Shown here: positions 1 to 8,394 of the stretch, piece after piece | Numbering within the stretch: position 1 is the stretch's first letter | Layout: the number at the start of each line of letters is the position of its first letter | Source: Kordia jejudonensis | Lineage (GTDB): Bacteria > Bacteroidota > Bacteroidia > Flavobacteriales > Flavobacteriaceae | Direction of reading: 5' to 3' | Assembly (NCBI RefSeq): GCF_001005315.1 | Contig: NZ_LBMG01000022.1 | Location: forward strand, 1 to 38,823 | Length of the DNA stretch: 38,823 nucleotides | The notes under the pieces: model-generated | Told to the model about the DNA's origin: nothing | Database searches by the model: none | The model's input: the letters and a program-made list of their open reading frames with translations, nothing else | Position numbers and translations under genes: made by a program

Positions 1-10
1 GACCATGACT

Positions 11-53
11 GAACTTCGGTTCGCTTTTTTTTCTTAGCTAAGAAAAAGTTCGC
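11..53. terminator. hairpin and 20-bp palindrome at window edge
   Basis: A small stem GAAC-TTCG-GTTC (11-22) is followed by a run of T (25-32), which looks like a rho-independent terminator for a rightward gene outside the window. Overlapping it is a perfect 20-bp palindrome (28-47, centre CTTAG/CTAAG) that could fold on the leftward mannosidase transcript. GTTCGC occurs on both sides of the palindrome (19-24 and 48-53). It probably serves as a bidirectional terminator. The left flank is not visible. Confidence 0.4.
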
Positions 54-60
54 ATATTTT

Positions 61-2550
61 TTATCTAATTCCATTCAAAGTTTTTATCTCTAAGTCATCA
101 ATGCTTTCAGCTTCGGTTGTAAATGTAATTGTAATCGTTTCATTTGGCAACAGATCAAAGAAATTGTCTGAAAAATGTCCTTTGGCTTTTGTATGGAAAA
201 ATATATCTTTTTGTAAAGTGCTGGCTGAAACTGTAATTGTAAAACCTTCTTCGGTTTTTAACACTTCCGTAGAAAGGTCTTGTACGGGTAATTGTAAATC
301 TTTCGGTCGAGCCAGATAAAACAAAGAAGAAACATTTGCCGTATTTGAAGTTAATGTTGCTTTCATCACAATATCTTCAGGATTCGCTTTGAGAGTAGCG
401 ATAGGAGTTTCTACGATTAATGTACTTGCATTTGCTGGAATATTTACATTTTGAATTATATTTTCTATCATGTTCCCTTCAAAATCTAAAAAACTAAGAT
501 TCAATTCGCCTTCCAAAGCCGTTAATTTATCAGAAACAACGTAGGTTTTAATGATGTCATCTTTCACAACCGAAGAAATCAATACATTTTCAAACGACTT
601 TTTAGCTTTGTAATGCAATGCTTTCCAATTTCCCATAAAATCAATACTTGACCATGAAACTACTGGCCAACAATCATTTAATTGCCAATACAAGCTTCCC
701 ATACAATACGGCATGGCGCGACGTTGTGCTTCCATTCCCATGGTTATTCCTTTGGCTTGTGTTAATTGACTCATATATACATAATCATCGCCAGCAGTTG
801 GAACAGGATAATCACGTTCCATATATTCACGAATCAACATAAAACCTCTTGGATGTTTTTGATGCGTAAGGTAACTATCATGATTGATACTGATGCTGTC
901 TTCTCCCGTAAAATAGCGAATAGCTTCATAGGAAGGAAACGATTGAAACCCGAATTCGCTCATAAAACGCGGTACTTTTTGTTCAAAACGTTCAAAAGGT
1001 AATGCATCATGCCAAACGCCCCAATCGTGCGCATCGCCTTCAAATTGAAACTGCGGATTGCCACGTCCGTAACTTGGTGAACTTTCCCAATACTCAATTT
1101 CAGGGTTTAGTTTTGCTACAGTTTCAGGTAGTATATTATCAAAAATTGCCAAATAACTTTCCCAAATTTCTTTCTTTTGCGCTGCTGTTTTATCGGCTTG
1201 CCAGCCCCAACGGTGCCAACCTTCGCTATTTTCGTTATTTCCACACCAAAGCGCAATAGATGTGTAATTTCGCAAGCGCGTTACTTGATCTATAGCTTCT
1301 TGTTGTACGTTTGCTAAAAAGGTTTCATCTCCAGGATACATCGCGCAAGCAAACATAAAATCTTGCCAAATTAAAATTCCTTTTTCATCACACAATTCAT
1401 AAAAAATATCATTTTCATAGATTCCGCCGCCCCAAACACGGAGCATGTTCATATTGGCATCAACAACAGCATTCAGAAGTTTTTCATAATGCGCATCCGT
1501 CACATTGTTTTGCATGCTGTGTTGCGGAATGTAATTGGCACCTTTCATAAATACAGGAATTCCGTTGAGTTCAAAGTAGAAGGTTTCTCCTTTTTCGTCT
1601 TTTTTAGTAATTAGCTTGATTGTACACAGTCCTTTTTTAACTTTTTGCTGTGCTTTTAAATCTTTTCCCTCCAGCAAACTAATGTTGAACTCATACAAAT
1701 ACGGTTCGCCCAAATTGTGCGTCCACCAACGTTTCGGATTCGTAATGTTAAGTTTCGTTGTATACGTATGCGTTCCTTGTTTGGCAGGCTTAGTGATTGA
1801 ATGTTTTGTATTATCAAATTTAACTTCAAACGTGACTTCTTCTACAGCTTCATCCGACGAAATGGTATATTGAACCTCAAATACTGCCAACGAATCTGTT
1901 ATGGTTTCTTGTTTAAAATATACATTGTCTAACTTCATGGTATTCCAAGAAGTTACTTTGATTGGTTTCCAAATTCCTGATGTGTTTAGTGTCGGTCCCC
2001 AATCCCAACCGTACTGAAATTGTGCTTTTCGGGTAAAAACTCTTGGTCCAGCAGGCAATGTATACGCTAGTTTTGCTGCTTCTTTTGCTTCATGAATGCT
2101 TGTTCTTTCAAACTCAATACGTAGCGCATTGGTTGCTTTTGCTACTTTTTTTATGTCAAATTTCCACGTTCGAAACGCATTGTTCGTTTTCCCTAACAAT
2201 GAATCATTTATATAAATAGTTGCATACGTATCCAAACCTTCAAAAGTCAATTCTATATGTGATTTTTCTAAAGTTTCCTCGTCAAGCGAGAATGTTGTCT
2301 GATATTCCCAATCCTTCGTAGTTACCCATTGTACATTGAGCTCGTTTGTTCCCAAAAAAGGATCTTGAATTTTGTTGTGCATTAATAGATCTGCATAAAC
2401 ATTTCCAGGGACTGATGCTTCAAGCCACGTTGTGTCGCTTACTTTTTGCTTAAATTCCCAGTTTTGATGAAGGTAGGAAACGCTTGGTCGGTCATCTTTT
2501 GCACAACTTATCAAGAAAAATACTAGTAAAAGTGTTAAGATTTTATTCAT
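61..2550 (-). CDS. GH2 beta-mannosidase, predicted surface lipoprotein
   Basis: This 829-aa exo-glycosidase is predicted to remove non-reducing beta-mannose, such as the Man-beta-1,4-GlcNAc core of N-glycans. It starts with a lipoprotein signal peptide (lipobox LISC, Cys16) followed by AKDD, a Lys-acidic-acidic pattern like the flavobacterial lipoprotein export signal for surface display. An N-terminal jelly-roll sugar-binding domain (about 25-200) precedes an Ig-like domain (about 205-305) and the TIM barrel (about 310-650). The barrel carries WCGNNE (acid/base Glu440) and FMSEFGFQSFPS (nucleophile Glu532), both typical of GH2 mannosidases rather than galactosidases. Length matches the family. 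Its start codon overlaps the end of cutC by 8 bases, so the two are probably co-transcribed. Family assignment is firm; the N-glycan substrate is inferred from neighbours. Confidence 0.93.
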   Translation of the reverse strand: MNKILTLLLVFFLISCAKDDRPSVSYLHQNWEFKQKVSDTTWLEASVPGNVYADLLMHNKIQDPFLGTNELNVQWVTTKDWEYQTTFSLDEETLEKSHIELTFEGLDTYATIYINDSLLGKTNNAFRTWKFDIKKVAKATNALRIEFERTSIHEAKEAAKLAYTLPAGPRVFTRKAQFQYGWDWGPTLNTSGIWKPIKVTSWNTMKLDNVYFKQETITDSLAVFEVQYTISSDEAVEEVTFEVKFDNTKHSITKPAKQGTHTYTTKLNITNPKRWWTHNLGEPYLYEFNISLLEGKDLKAQQKVKKGLCTIKLITKKDEKGETFYFELNGIPVFMKGANYIPQHSMQNNVTDAHYEKLLNAVVDANMNMLRVWGGGIYENDIFYELCDEKGILIWQDFMFACAMYPGDETFLANVQQEAIDQVTRLRNYTSIALWCGNNENSEGWHRWGWQADKTAAQKKEIWESYLAIFDNILPETVAKLNPEIEYWESSPSYGRGNPQFQFEGDAHDWGVWHDALPFERFEQKVPRFMSEFGFQSFPSYEAIRYFTGEDSISINHDSYLTHQKHPRGFMLIREYMERDYPVPTAGDDYVYMSQLTQAKGITMGMEAQRRAMPYCMGSLYWQLNDCWPVVSWSSIDFMGNWKALHYKAKKSFENVLISSVVKDDIIKTYVVSDKLTALEGELNLSFLDFEGNMIENIIQNVNIPANASTLIVETPIATLKANPEDIVMKATLTSNTANVSSLFYLARPKDLQLPVQDLSTEVLKTEEGFTITVSASTLQKDIFFHTKAKGHFSDNFFDLLPNETITITFTTEAESIDDLEIKTLNGIR

Positions 2551-3277
2551 GGTTCGTATGGATTCGTTCTAAAATCTGTCTTATTTTTTCTTTGTTCGAA
2601 ATGGCAATACGCGTTTCGTTGAATAGGGAAGTACTGTTCATGCTAATTTTTGGAATGTTAATCGATTGATGAATATTCGTCGCCGAACAGTGTATTTCTT
2701 GAAAACCACTTTCTTTGAACAACAGTGCATTTTTTGGGTTGATTCCGCCACCAGGCATGATGATTAATTCGTTTTCAACAAGTTCTTGCAATTCTTGTAG
2801 TAACAGAATTCCTTTTTCGGCAGTTGTTTCCTGTCCAGATGTCAATACACGATTTACGCCTAAAACTGCCAATTGTAATATGGCTTCTTGCGGATCAGGT
2901 GTCCAATCGAAACCACGATGAAAGGTAAATGATAGTGGCTTTGCGAGTTCAATTAATTCCTGTGTGCGTTCTTGATCTATCGTTTGATCTTGCAACAACA
3001 CACCAGATACAATACCGGCGCAACCTAATTCTTTACACAAAAGTATATTCTCTTTCATGATTTCAAATTCTTCACGTGAATAAGTAAAATCGCCACTTCT
3101 CGGACGAATTAATACATGTACAGGAATTTCAAGATCATTCATAACTTTTTTGAGCAATCCGTACGAAGGTGTAATGCCGCCAATGGCCAATTCGGAACAC
3201 AATTCAACACGATGTGCCCCTGCTTTTTGAGCGTTGATAGCAGATTCATAAGAGTTTGCACAGATTTCTAGTAGCAT
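2543..3277 (-). CDS. cutC: CutC family protein
   Basis: A 244-aa TIM-barrel protein of the CutC family (copper homeostasis by annotation; the biochemical role is poorly established). Family features include the opening MLLEICANSYESA, the CSELAIGGITPSYG segment and a late PGGGI loop. The frame is open 39 codons further upstream (to 3394), but that stretch is low-complexity and has no family match. I therefore place the start at the ATG at 3275-3277, directly before the conserved first strand and giving the usual family length. The 3' end overlaps the beta-mannosidase start by 8 bases, implying translational coupling. CutC homologues sit near glycosidases in other Bacteroidota, so a carbohydrate-linked role is possible, but this is inference. 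Confidence 0.88.
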   Translation of the reverse strand: MLLEICANSYESAINAQKAGAHRVELCSELAIGGITPSYGLLKKVMNDLEIPVHVLIRPRSGDFTYSREEFEIMKENILLCKELGCAGIVSGVLLQDQTIDQERTQELIELAKPLSFTFHRGFDWTPDPQEAILQLAVLGVNRVLTSGQETTAEKGILLLQELQELVENELIIMPGGGINPKNALLFKESGFQEIHCSATNIHQSINIPKISMNSTSLFNETRIAISNKEKIRQILERIHTNHE

Positions 3278-3502
3278 GCGTTGTTTGGTTATTTGGTATG
3301 TATTATGAATGCTTTTGTATGTTGAGTTTTCAACTTCATTCTCGTTCTCAAATATATGATTTATTCTCGTTTTCTGTAATGAGATGCTCTTCAATTCCTT
3401 TTACAAATTTGAGGTGTTTTAGTTGGTATGTTGATTAGTTTATATAAACTATCAATAGAAAATGAAGCATTAGGTTGTTTGATCAAGTTATTTTAAACAT
3501 GA

Positions 3503-4927
3503 TTAAAAACTAAAAACCAACGGAATGATAAACTGAAAAAATAATACTAAGAGCACAATTGAGATGATATTTAGTAGAAATCCTGCGCGTGCCATTTGTG
3601 CAACTTTTACATGACCGCTTGCAAATACGATGGCATTTGGCGGTGTAGACATGGGCAACATAAATGCGCAACTAGAAGCCATGGTTACTGGAATAAGAAT
3701 GTGTAAAAGATCAATTTGTAATCCGATAGCAACGCCCGCAACCATTGGAGCAAAAATAGCGATCAACGCCACATTGCTCATCAATTCTGTCATAAATAAC
3801 ATGACTGCAATTAGAATGCTACAAATTATAAGTATGCTTAATGTTGTGTTATCACTGACGGTTGTTCCGATGAGGTCAATGATTCCGACATTAGAAAGAC
3901 TGCTTGCAAGCGCCAATCCGCCACCGAATAAGAGTAGAATTCCCCAAGGCAACCGTTTGGTATCTTCCCATGCTAAAATGTTGGTGTTTTTGTGTGTTGC
4001 CGTAAAACATGCAAAAGCCGCAACAAGACTAATCGTTGTGTCTGATAGAGCTAGATTTGGAAATAGACTGTTTAGATAGTTTTTTCCTATCCATGCTAAA
4101 ATGGCTGCGATAAAAATAACCATCACAATGATTTCTGAGGTGCTTATTTTTCCTAGTTTTTCCATTTCACGATCAATGATTTCTTTCGATTGTTCAAAGG
4201 AAGCTAGATGATTTGGATACATCACTTTCGTCAAAATGTAGTAGATAAAAAACAGCATGATAATCGCAAAAGGAACACCTACAATCATCCATTTTACAAA
4301 GGAAATACTATAACCGTATTCGCTTTCCATAAAACCAGCTAGTACAATATTTGGCGGTGTGCCAATTAAGGTTGCAATACCACCAACATTGGCAGCGTAG
4401 GCAATTCCTAACATGATACTTAGTGCAAAATTTCTATCTTTTTTGGTAAAACCGTCTTCATCGTGAATCAATAATTCGATCACGGAATAGGCAATAGGAA
4501 GCATCACTACCGTTGTTGCCGTATTGCTAATCCACATACTTAAAAAAGCAGTTGCCAGCATGAATCCTAAAATGATTTTGTTTGGACTTGTGCCCGTAAG
4601 TTTTATGATTCCTAAAGCGACACGTCTGTGTAAGTTTACTTTTTCTAAGGCGAGTGCTAAGACAAATCCGCCAAAAAATAAAAATATGATAGGATGACCG
4701 TAATTGACGGCAACTTCTTTGATCGGCATAATTCCCAATAGCGGGTAAAAGGTAAGTGGAATTAGCGCAGTGATAGAAATAGAAACCGTTTCGGTAATCC
4801 ACCATAATATCATCCACAATGCAACTCCAATTACTTTGTCTGCTTCAGGACTAATGAGTTCAAAAGGCGCAAAAAAGAATAATAAACAGAGTAGAGGACC
4901 TAAAACAAGAATTATTTTTTTCTTCAT
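3503..4927 (-). CDS. DASS-family sodium/carboxylate symporter (SLC13-like)
   Basis: A 474-aa inner-membrane transporter of the divalent anion:sodium symporter family, expected to import di- or tricarboxylates (or sulfate) with Na+. It shows the duplicated family architecture. Each half has an Asn-containing binding motif: SNTATT with TPPN in the first, and SNVALIAIF with TPPNAIVFASG in the second. The latter is the family signature near the C-terminus. There are about 11-13 hydrophobic segments. The ATG start is followed directly by a MKKK hydrophobic first helix. It is the first gene of the leftward group DASS-cutC-mannosidase, with 225 bp before cutC, so it may be transcribed separately. 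The substrate cannot be read from sequence. Confidence 0.9.
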   Translation of the reverse strand: MKKKIILVLGPLLCLLFFFAPFELISPEADKVIGVALWMILWWITETVSISITALIPLTFYPLLGIMPIKEVAVNYGHPIIFLFFGGFVLALALEKVNLHRRVALGIIKLTGTSPNKIILGFMLATAFLSMWISNTATTVVMLPIAYSVIELLIHDEDGFTKKDRNFALSIMLGIAYAANVGGIATLIGTPPNIVLAGFMESEYGYSISFVKWMIVGVPFAIIMLFFIYYILTKVMYPNHLASFEQSKEIIDREMEKLGKISTSEIIVMVIFIAAILAWIGKNYLNSLFPNLALSDTTISLVAAFACFTATHKNTNILAWEDTKRLPWGILLLFGGGLALASSLSNVGIIDLIGTTVSDNTTLSILIICSILIAVMLFMTELMSNVALIAIFAPMVAGVAIGLQIDLLHILIPVTMASSCAFMLPMSTPPNAIVFASGHVKVAQMARAGFLLNIISIVLLVLFFQFIIPLVFSF

Positions 4928-5034
4928 AGTTAGTATTCAGATGCTCAACAGCATTATTATTCCTTAGCGTTATTGGAACTGCAAAATATGAAATTAAAAT
5001 TTCTTTGGGTATTTTTTTAGCGAAGTAATTTTAG

Positions 5035-5265
5035 TTAAAACAAACGAAGTCCTGTTAACTTTTGAACCTCAATAACATCCTTATTAAAAACAAAAAGACG
5101 ATATCTTGTATTTCCAATTCTGTTATAACTTGGAATGTCGTTTTGCCAAAATTCAATAGTATTTTCGTTCAAAAGCGCTATCATATCCGTAAGTTTTTCT
5201 TTAGAATATGTTGCAATTACTAAATGTGGATGTTTGATGCTATCTGCGATAAATGTATCGTGCAA
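5035..5265 (-). CDS. small hypothetical ORF, possible remnant
   Basis: An open frame of 76 codons starting at TTG, with no ATG until codon 28. I do not recognise the product. Composition is normal for a small soluble protein (no membrane helix, no signal peptide), and the motif FWQNDIPSYNRIGNTRYRLFVFNKD reads like genuine protein. Its 5' end overlaps the divergent toxin-like ORF on the other strand (5224-5265), so at least one of the two starts is wrong or one reading frame is a decayed fragment. It lies in an island of short ORFs between glycosidase genes. Confidence 0.3.
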   Translation of the reverse strand: MHDTFIADSIKHPHLVIATYSKEKLTDMIALLNENTIEFWQNDIPSYNRIGNTRYRLFVFNKDVIEVQKLTGLRLF

Positions 5266-5661
5266 TTTTTATATTTGAAGAATCAAGATGCAAGAAAAGA
5301 TATTTACAATGATATTAATGAAGGAAAAGCATTCATTATATTTGGAGGAACAGCAGGAACAGAAATTCCCTCAGTTATGTTCTCTAATAAATTGAAAAAA
5401 ATAGCTTCTAAAATTGATGCAAAAACCCAAACAGAAATCGACCGCTTACTTAAACAAGTAGTAAATGGTAATATGAATCCTGGAATTGGAAATAAGATAA
5501 TTCAGAATGATGGTAAAGTTATATTTAATAAATTTAGATCAAAAACCGGAAGAGTTTATCGGAGAGAAGGCGTAGAAGGAGATGTAGAAACACTATATTA
5601 TCCAACCAAGAAAGGGCAAACTGAAGCAGTAAATGCAATAATTAAACAACATGGATTTTAA
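5224..5661 (+). pseudogene. toxin-tip-like fragment (polymorphic toxin C-terminus)
   Basis: An open frame of 145 codons. Its last 100 or so residues (NGNMNPGIGNK, then FRSKTGRVYRREG and a short beta-strand/helix ending) resemble the small RNase-type C-terminal tips of bacterial polymorphic toxins (RelE/colicin-like fold); this is pattern recognition only. No Rhs, RHS-repeat or other delivery region precedes it: an in-frame stop lies just before the first ATG, and the first 20 or so residues are antisense to another ORF. It therefore looks like an orphan cassette or broken gene rather than a complete toxin. The downstream gene starts 11 bases before its stop, as expected of a toxin-immunity pair. 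It could instead be a functional small protein of unknown role. Confidence 0.4.
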
Positions 5662-5959
5662 TAAAAAAAATAATTATACTATTAGTAGAAACAGTTGTAG
5701 TGAGGACATTTTTAACGGAAATGAAGATATTTTTGTTACGCTTAAAAATGGTAAACAATATGTAGCTACTTTTTTTACCTATAAAAACGTAGAAAATATA
5801 AGAAAGAAAAATCAAAAAACAGGTGAAGAATTAAACGGTAAATATTTTTGGAGTTCGGATATGATACTCATAGAAGATTTGAGAATAGATACAATTAATT
5901 CTGTAATAGATCATTTGTTAGAACAAGATTATTTTTTTGATATTTTCAGTGAAGTTTAA
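5651..5959 (+). CDS. immunity-like small acidic protein
   Basis: A 102-aa soluble protein with no signal peptide or membrane segment. It is rich in Asp/Glu and aromatics. The core (KNGKQYVATFFTYKNVENIRKK, then GKYFWSSDMILIEDL and a C-terminal amphipathic helix) resembles small proteins found just downstream of polymorphic-toxin tips in Bacteroidota, and so a candidate immunity protein. It starts inside the end of the toxin-like ORF (11-base overlap) on the same strand, which fits the usual toxin-then-immunity order. Function is inferred from context. Nothing shows a direct interaction, and the toxin partner may be inactive. Confidence 0.5.
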   Translation: MDFNKKNNYTISRNSCSEDIFNGNEDIFVTLKNGKQYVATFFTYKNVENIRKKNQKTGEELNGKYFWSSDMILIEDLRIDTINSVIDHLLEQDYFFDIFSEV

Positions 5960-6072
5960 TATTTTTTGAGTTATAAAATCTCATAAATAAAATAATCATT
6001 CAATAAAACTGCTAGGAAACCCAACACCCAAAAGCAAAGCAACTCAATATCTAATACCCAACAACAAAAATC

Positions 6073-8355
6073 CTACTTCACTATAATTTCATCTAAAAAA
6101 GTCCATGCTTTGTTTCCCGCACCTTGCAAACCATCTTGAATGGTGCCGTAGTTTGGAATAAAAATTTCGATATGTTTGGTTGTGATTTCTTCAATTTGAA
6201 ACGTGTGTGGAACAAGTGTAGTGTCTGCAGTTGTGACTTGATTTACTTGATGTAACGTTCTGCCATCTTCTTCGTTTATATAACTAATTCCAATTTCCTT
6301 TGGCGCATAAATCCATTGTCCATTAGCATTGTAAAATCGTGTAGACACAGAACTGATTTTTGTGGGTTTATCAAATTCAATAGTGATTGTTACATCTTTA
6401 CCCCAAAAACCCAACCATTCTTTGTCGCCAAAACGCGTATTACTTCCCGAAACGCCGTTAACCAATCCTTTTGAACCGCTTCCTGCATAGGCTTTATGTG
6501 GTTTGGGTTCAAGTGAAATAGTTGCACCAACCGCAGCATGTTTATTAAAAATAAGCTCAAAATCACGTCCGAGTTTTTGTTTATTATCAAAGACCGCCGC
6601 TTTTAACACGGTTGAACCTTCAATAGGTAAGTAAGGTGTATATTTTTCGGATTGTAAATTTGGAGAAGATCCGTCAGTAGTGAAACGAATGGTTTTATCT
6701 CTAATAATGGTTTGTAAATCAAATACTAACTGATTATTCCGCGTAACAACGTTTCCTTCAATCTCATACAAATGATTGGCATAGTTGACATTCAAAGTAT
6801 CCAATCGTTTGTGAAAATGTGACAAACGATACGTAAAATCTTGATAATCGCGTTGTCGTGGATTCGACCAATTCACTTCTGCCATCGCAATCGCTCTTGG
6901 AAACGCCATATATTCAACTTGCTCAGGCGTTGTAATGTATTCCGTCCACACATTTCCTTGTGCACCCAAAACATGTGTTGCTTCTTCCGTAGAAAGTTCT
7001 TTGGGAATCGGATCAAAATAATATACTTTTTCCAGTGGCAAATAACCACCAATAGCCAACGGTTCATCTTCATTATCCGATTGATAATAATCAAAATACG
7101 CATGTGATGTTGGAGTCATAATCACGTTGTGTCCAGCTTTTGCAGCTTCAACAGCGCCATTTGTACCACGCCAAGACATTACAGTTGCATTTGGTGCCAA
7201 ACCGCCTTCCAAAATTTCATCCCAACCAATAATTTGCTTACCTTTGCTGTTAATATATTTTTCCATACGTGTAATAAAATAACTCTGCAAACCATGTTCG
7301 TCTTTCAAATCTTCTTTTTTGATGAGTTCCTGACAATGTTCGCAAGCTTTCCAACGCGTTTTTGGTGCTTCATCGCCACCAATATGAATGTACTTGGCAG
7401 GAAAAAGTGGCATGACTTCATCTAAAACATCTTCTAAAAATGTAAAGGTTTCCTCTTTTGGACAATAAATATCTTCAAAAACGCCCCATTTGGTCGCTAC
7501 TTTTACAGTTGTTCCTGTACAACCCAAATTTGGATACGCGGCAATGGCAGCTTGCGAATGTCCAGGCATTTCTATTTCAGGAATTACCGTAACATGTCGT
7601 TCAGAAGCATACTGTACAATCTCTTTGATTTCTTCCTGTGTATAAAATCCACCATACTTTTTTCCATCAAATTGTTGTGGTGTATCATTGTAATGTCCGA
7701 TCAAAGTTTCATCACGATACGCAGCAATATTTTGCAATTCAGGATATTTTTTAATCTCAATTCGCCAACCTTGATCGTCCGTCAAATGCCAATGAAACGT
7801 ATTCATCTTTAACATTGCCATGAGATCAATATATTTTTTGATAAATGCTACCGAAAATAAATGGCGTGATACATCCAAGTGCATTCCTCTGTACGTAAAG
7901 CGTGGCGCATCTTTTATATATAAATTTCTAAGATGAACGGAATTAGTTTCTACAGTAGCGGGTAACAATTGTCGAAAGGTTTGAAACGCATAAAAAGCGC
8001 CTTTTTCAGTTTTTGCTTTGATGATTATCTGAGAAGTATCAACCAAAATTTCATATCCTTCTTCATTTTCGATGGTTTCATCGTATTGAAAAGTTATCGA
8101 ATTTCTATCAGGTTTACTATGCTTTATCAATTGAAATCCCAATGTTTCTTCTACGTACTTATTAAAAAAATGTGCAGTAGTTTGAAGTTCGCTGTCATAA
8201 TGAAAAGAAACATTTTTATCCAAAATAAAAACACCTTCTTGGATTGTAAATTCATTGGGTATAGGTATAATATGTGGTCTAATGGGAAATTGTGGTTCTG
8301 TACAACCAATGAAACAGAGGAAAATTATGAATTTGAAAAAAATAGTACTTCTCAT
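6073..8355 (-). CDS. GH20 beta-N-acetylhexosaminidase, lipoprotein
   Basis: This 760-aa exo-enzyme removes terminal GlcNAc/GalNAc by substrate-assisted catalysis. The signal peptide ends in a lipobox (FIGC, Cys18), so the protein is lipid-anchored in the periplasm or outer membrane. An N-terminal alpha/beta domain (about 25-150, GH20b type) precedes the catalytic TIM barrel (about 153-500). Visible motifs are WHLTDDQGWRIEI, IPEIEMPGHS and HIGGDEAPK with the catalytic Asp328-Glu329 pair. After it come a chitobiase-type beta-sandwich (about 540-615, FTTDGSSPN) and a discoidin-like carbohydrate-binding domain (about 625-760). It is transcribed divergently from the GH92 gene with only 39 bp between start codons. 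In this setting it would cleave the chitobiose GlcNAc of N-glycans, but chitin oligomers are an equally allowed substrate. Confidence 0.93.
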   Translation of the reverse strand: MRSTIFFKFIIFLCFIGCTEPQFPIRPHIIPIPNEFTIQEGVFILDKNVSFHYDSELQTTAHFFNKYVEETLGFQLIKHSKPDRNSITFQYDETIENEEGYEILVDTSQIIIKAKTEKGAFYAFQTFRQLLPATVETNSVHLRNLYIKDAPRFTYRGMHLDVSRHLFSVAFIKKYIDLMAMLKMNTFHWHLTDDQGWRIEIKKYPELQNIAAYRDETLIGHYNDTPQQFDGKKYGGFYTQEEIKEIVQYASERHVTVIPEIEMPGHSQAAIAAYPNLGCTGTTVKVATKWGVFEDIYCPKEETFTFLEDVLDEVMPLFPAKYIHIGGDEAPKTRWKACEHCQELIKKEDLKDEHGLQSYFITRMEKYINSKGKQIIGWDEILEGGLAPNATVMSWRGTNGAVEAAKAGHNVIMTPTSHAYFDYYQSDNEDEPLAIGGYLPLEKVYYFDPIPKELSTEEATHVLGAQGNVWTEYITTPEQVEYMAFPRAIAMAEVNWSNPRQRDYQDFTYRLSHFHKRLDTLNVNYANHLYEIEGNVVTRNNQLVFDLQTIIRDKTIRFTTDGSSPNLQSEKYTPYLPIEGSTVLKAAVFDNKQKLGRDFELIFNKHAAVGATISLEPKPHKAYAGSGSKGLVNGVSGSNTRFGDKEWLGFWGKDVTITIEFDKPTKISSVSTRFYNANGQWIYAPKEIGISYINEEDGRTLHQVNQVTTADTTLVPHTFQIEEITTKHIEIFIPNYGTIQDGLQGAGNKAWTFLDEIIVK

Positions 8356-8394
8356 TTTAGTATATTAGATGCCATAAATTTAGCAATCTATTTA

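Noticed and set aside
3278-3394. 39-residue N-terminal extension of CutC
   Set aside because: Low-complexity sequence absent from the family; the ATG at 3275-3277 matches the conserved N-terminus.
4527-4817. 96-codon ORF within the DASS symporter gene
   Set aside because: Same-strand shifted-frame shadow of a complete transporter; rich in Cys/His/Arg, unlike the neighbours.
7969-8394. 142-codon N-terminal extension of the GH92 reading frame
   Set aside because: It is antisense to the GH20 gene and precedes a clear lipoprotein signal at 8395, so it is an open-frame artefact.
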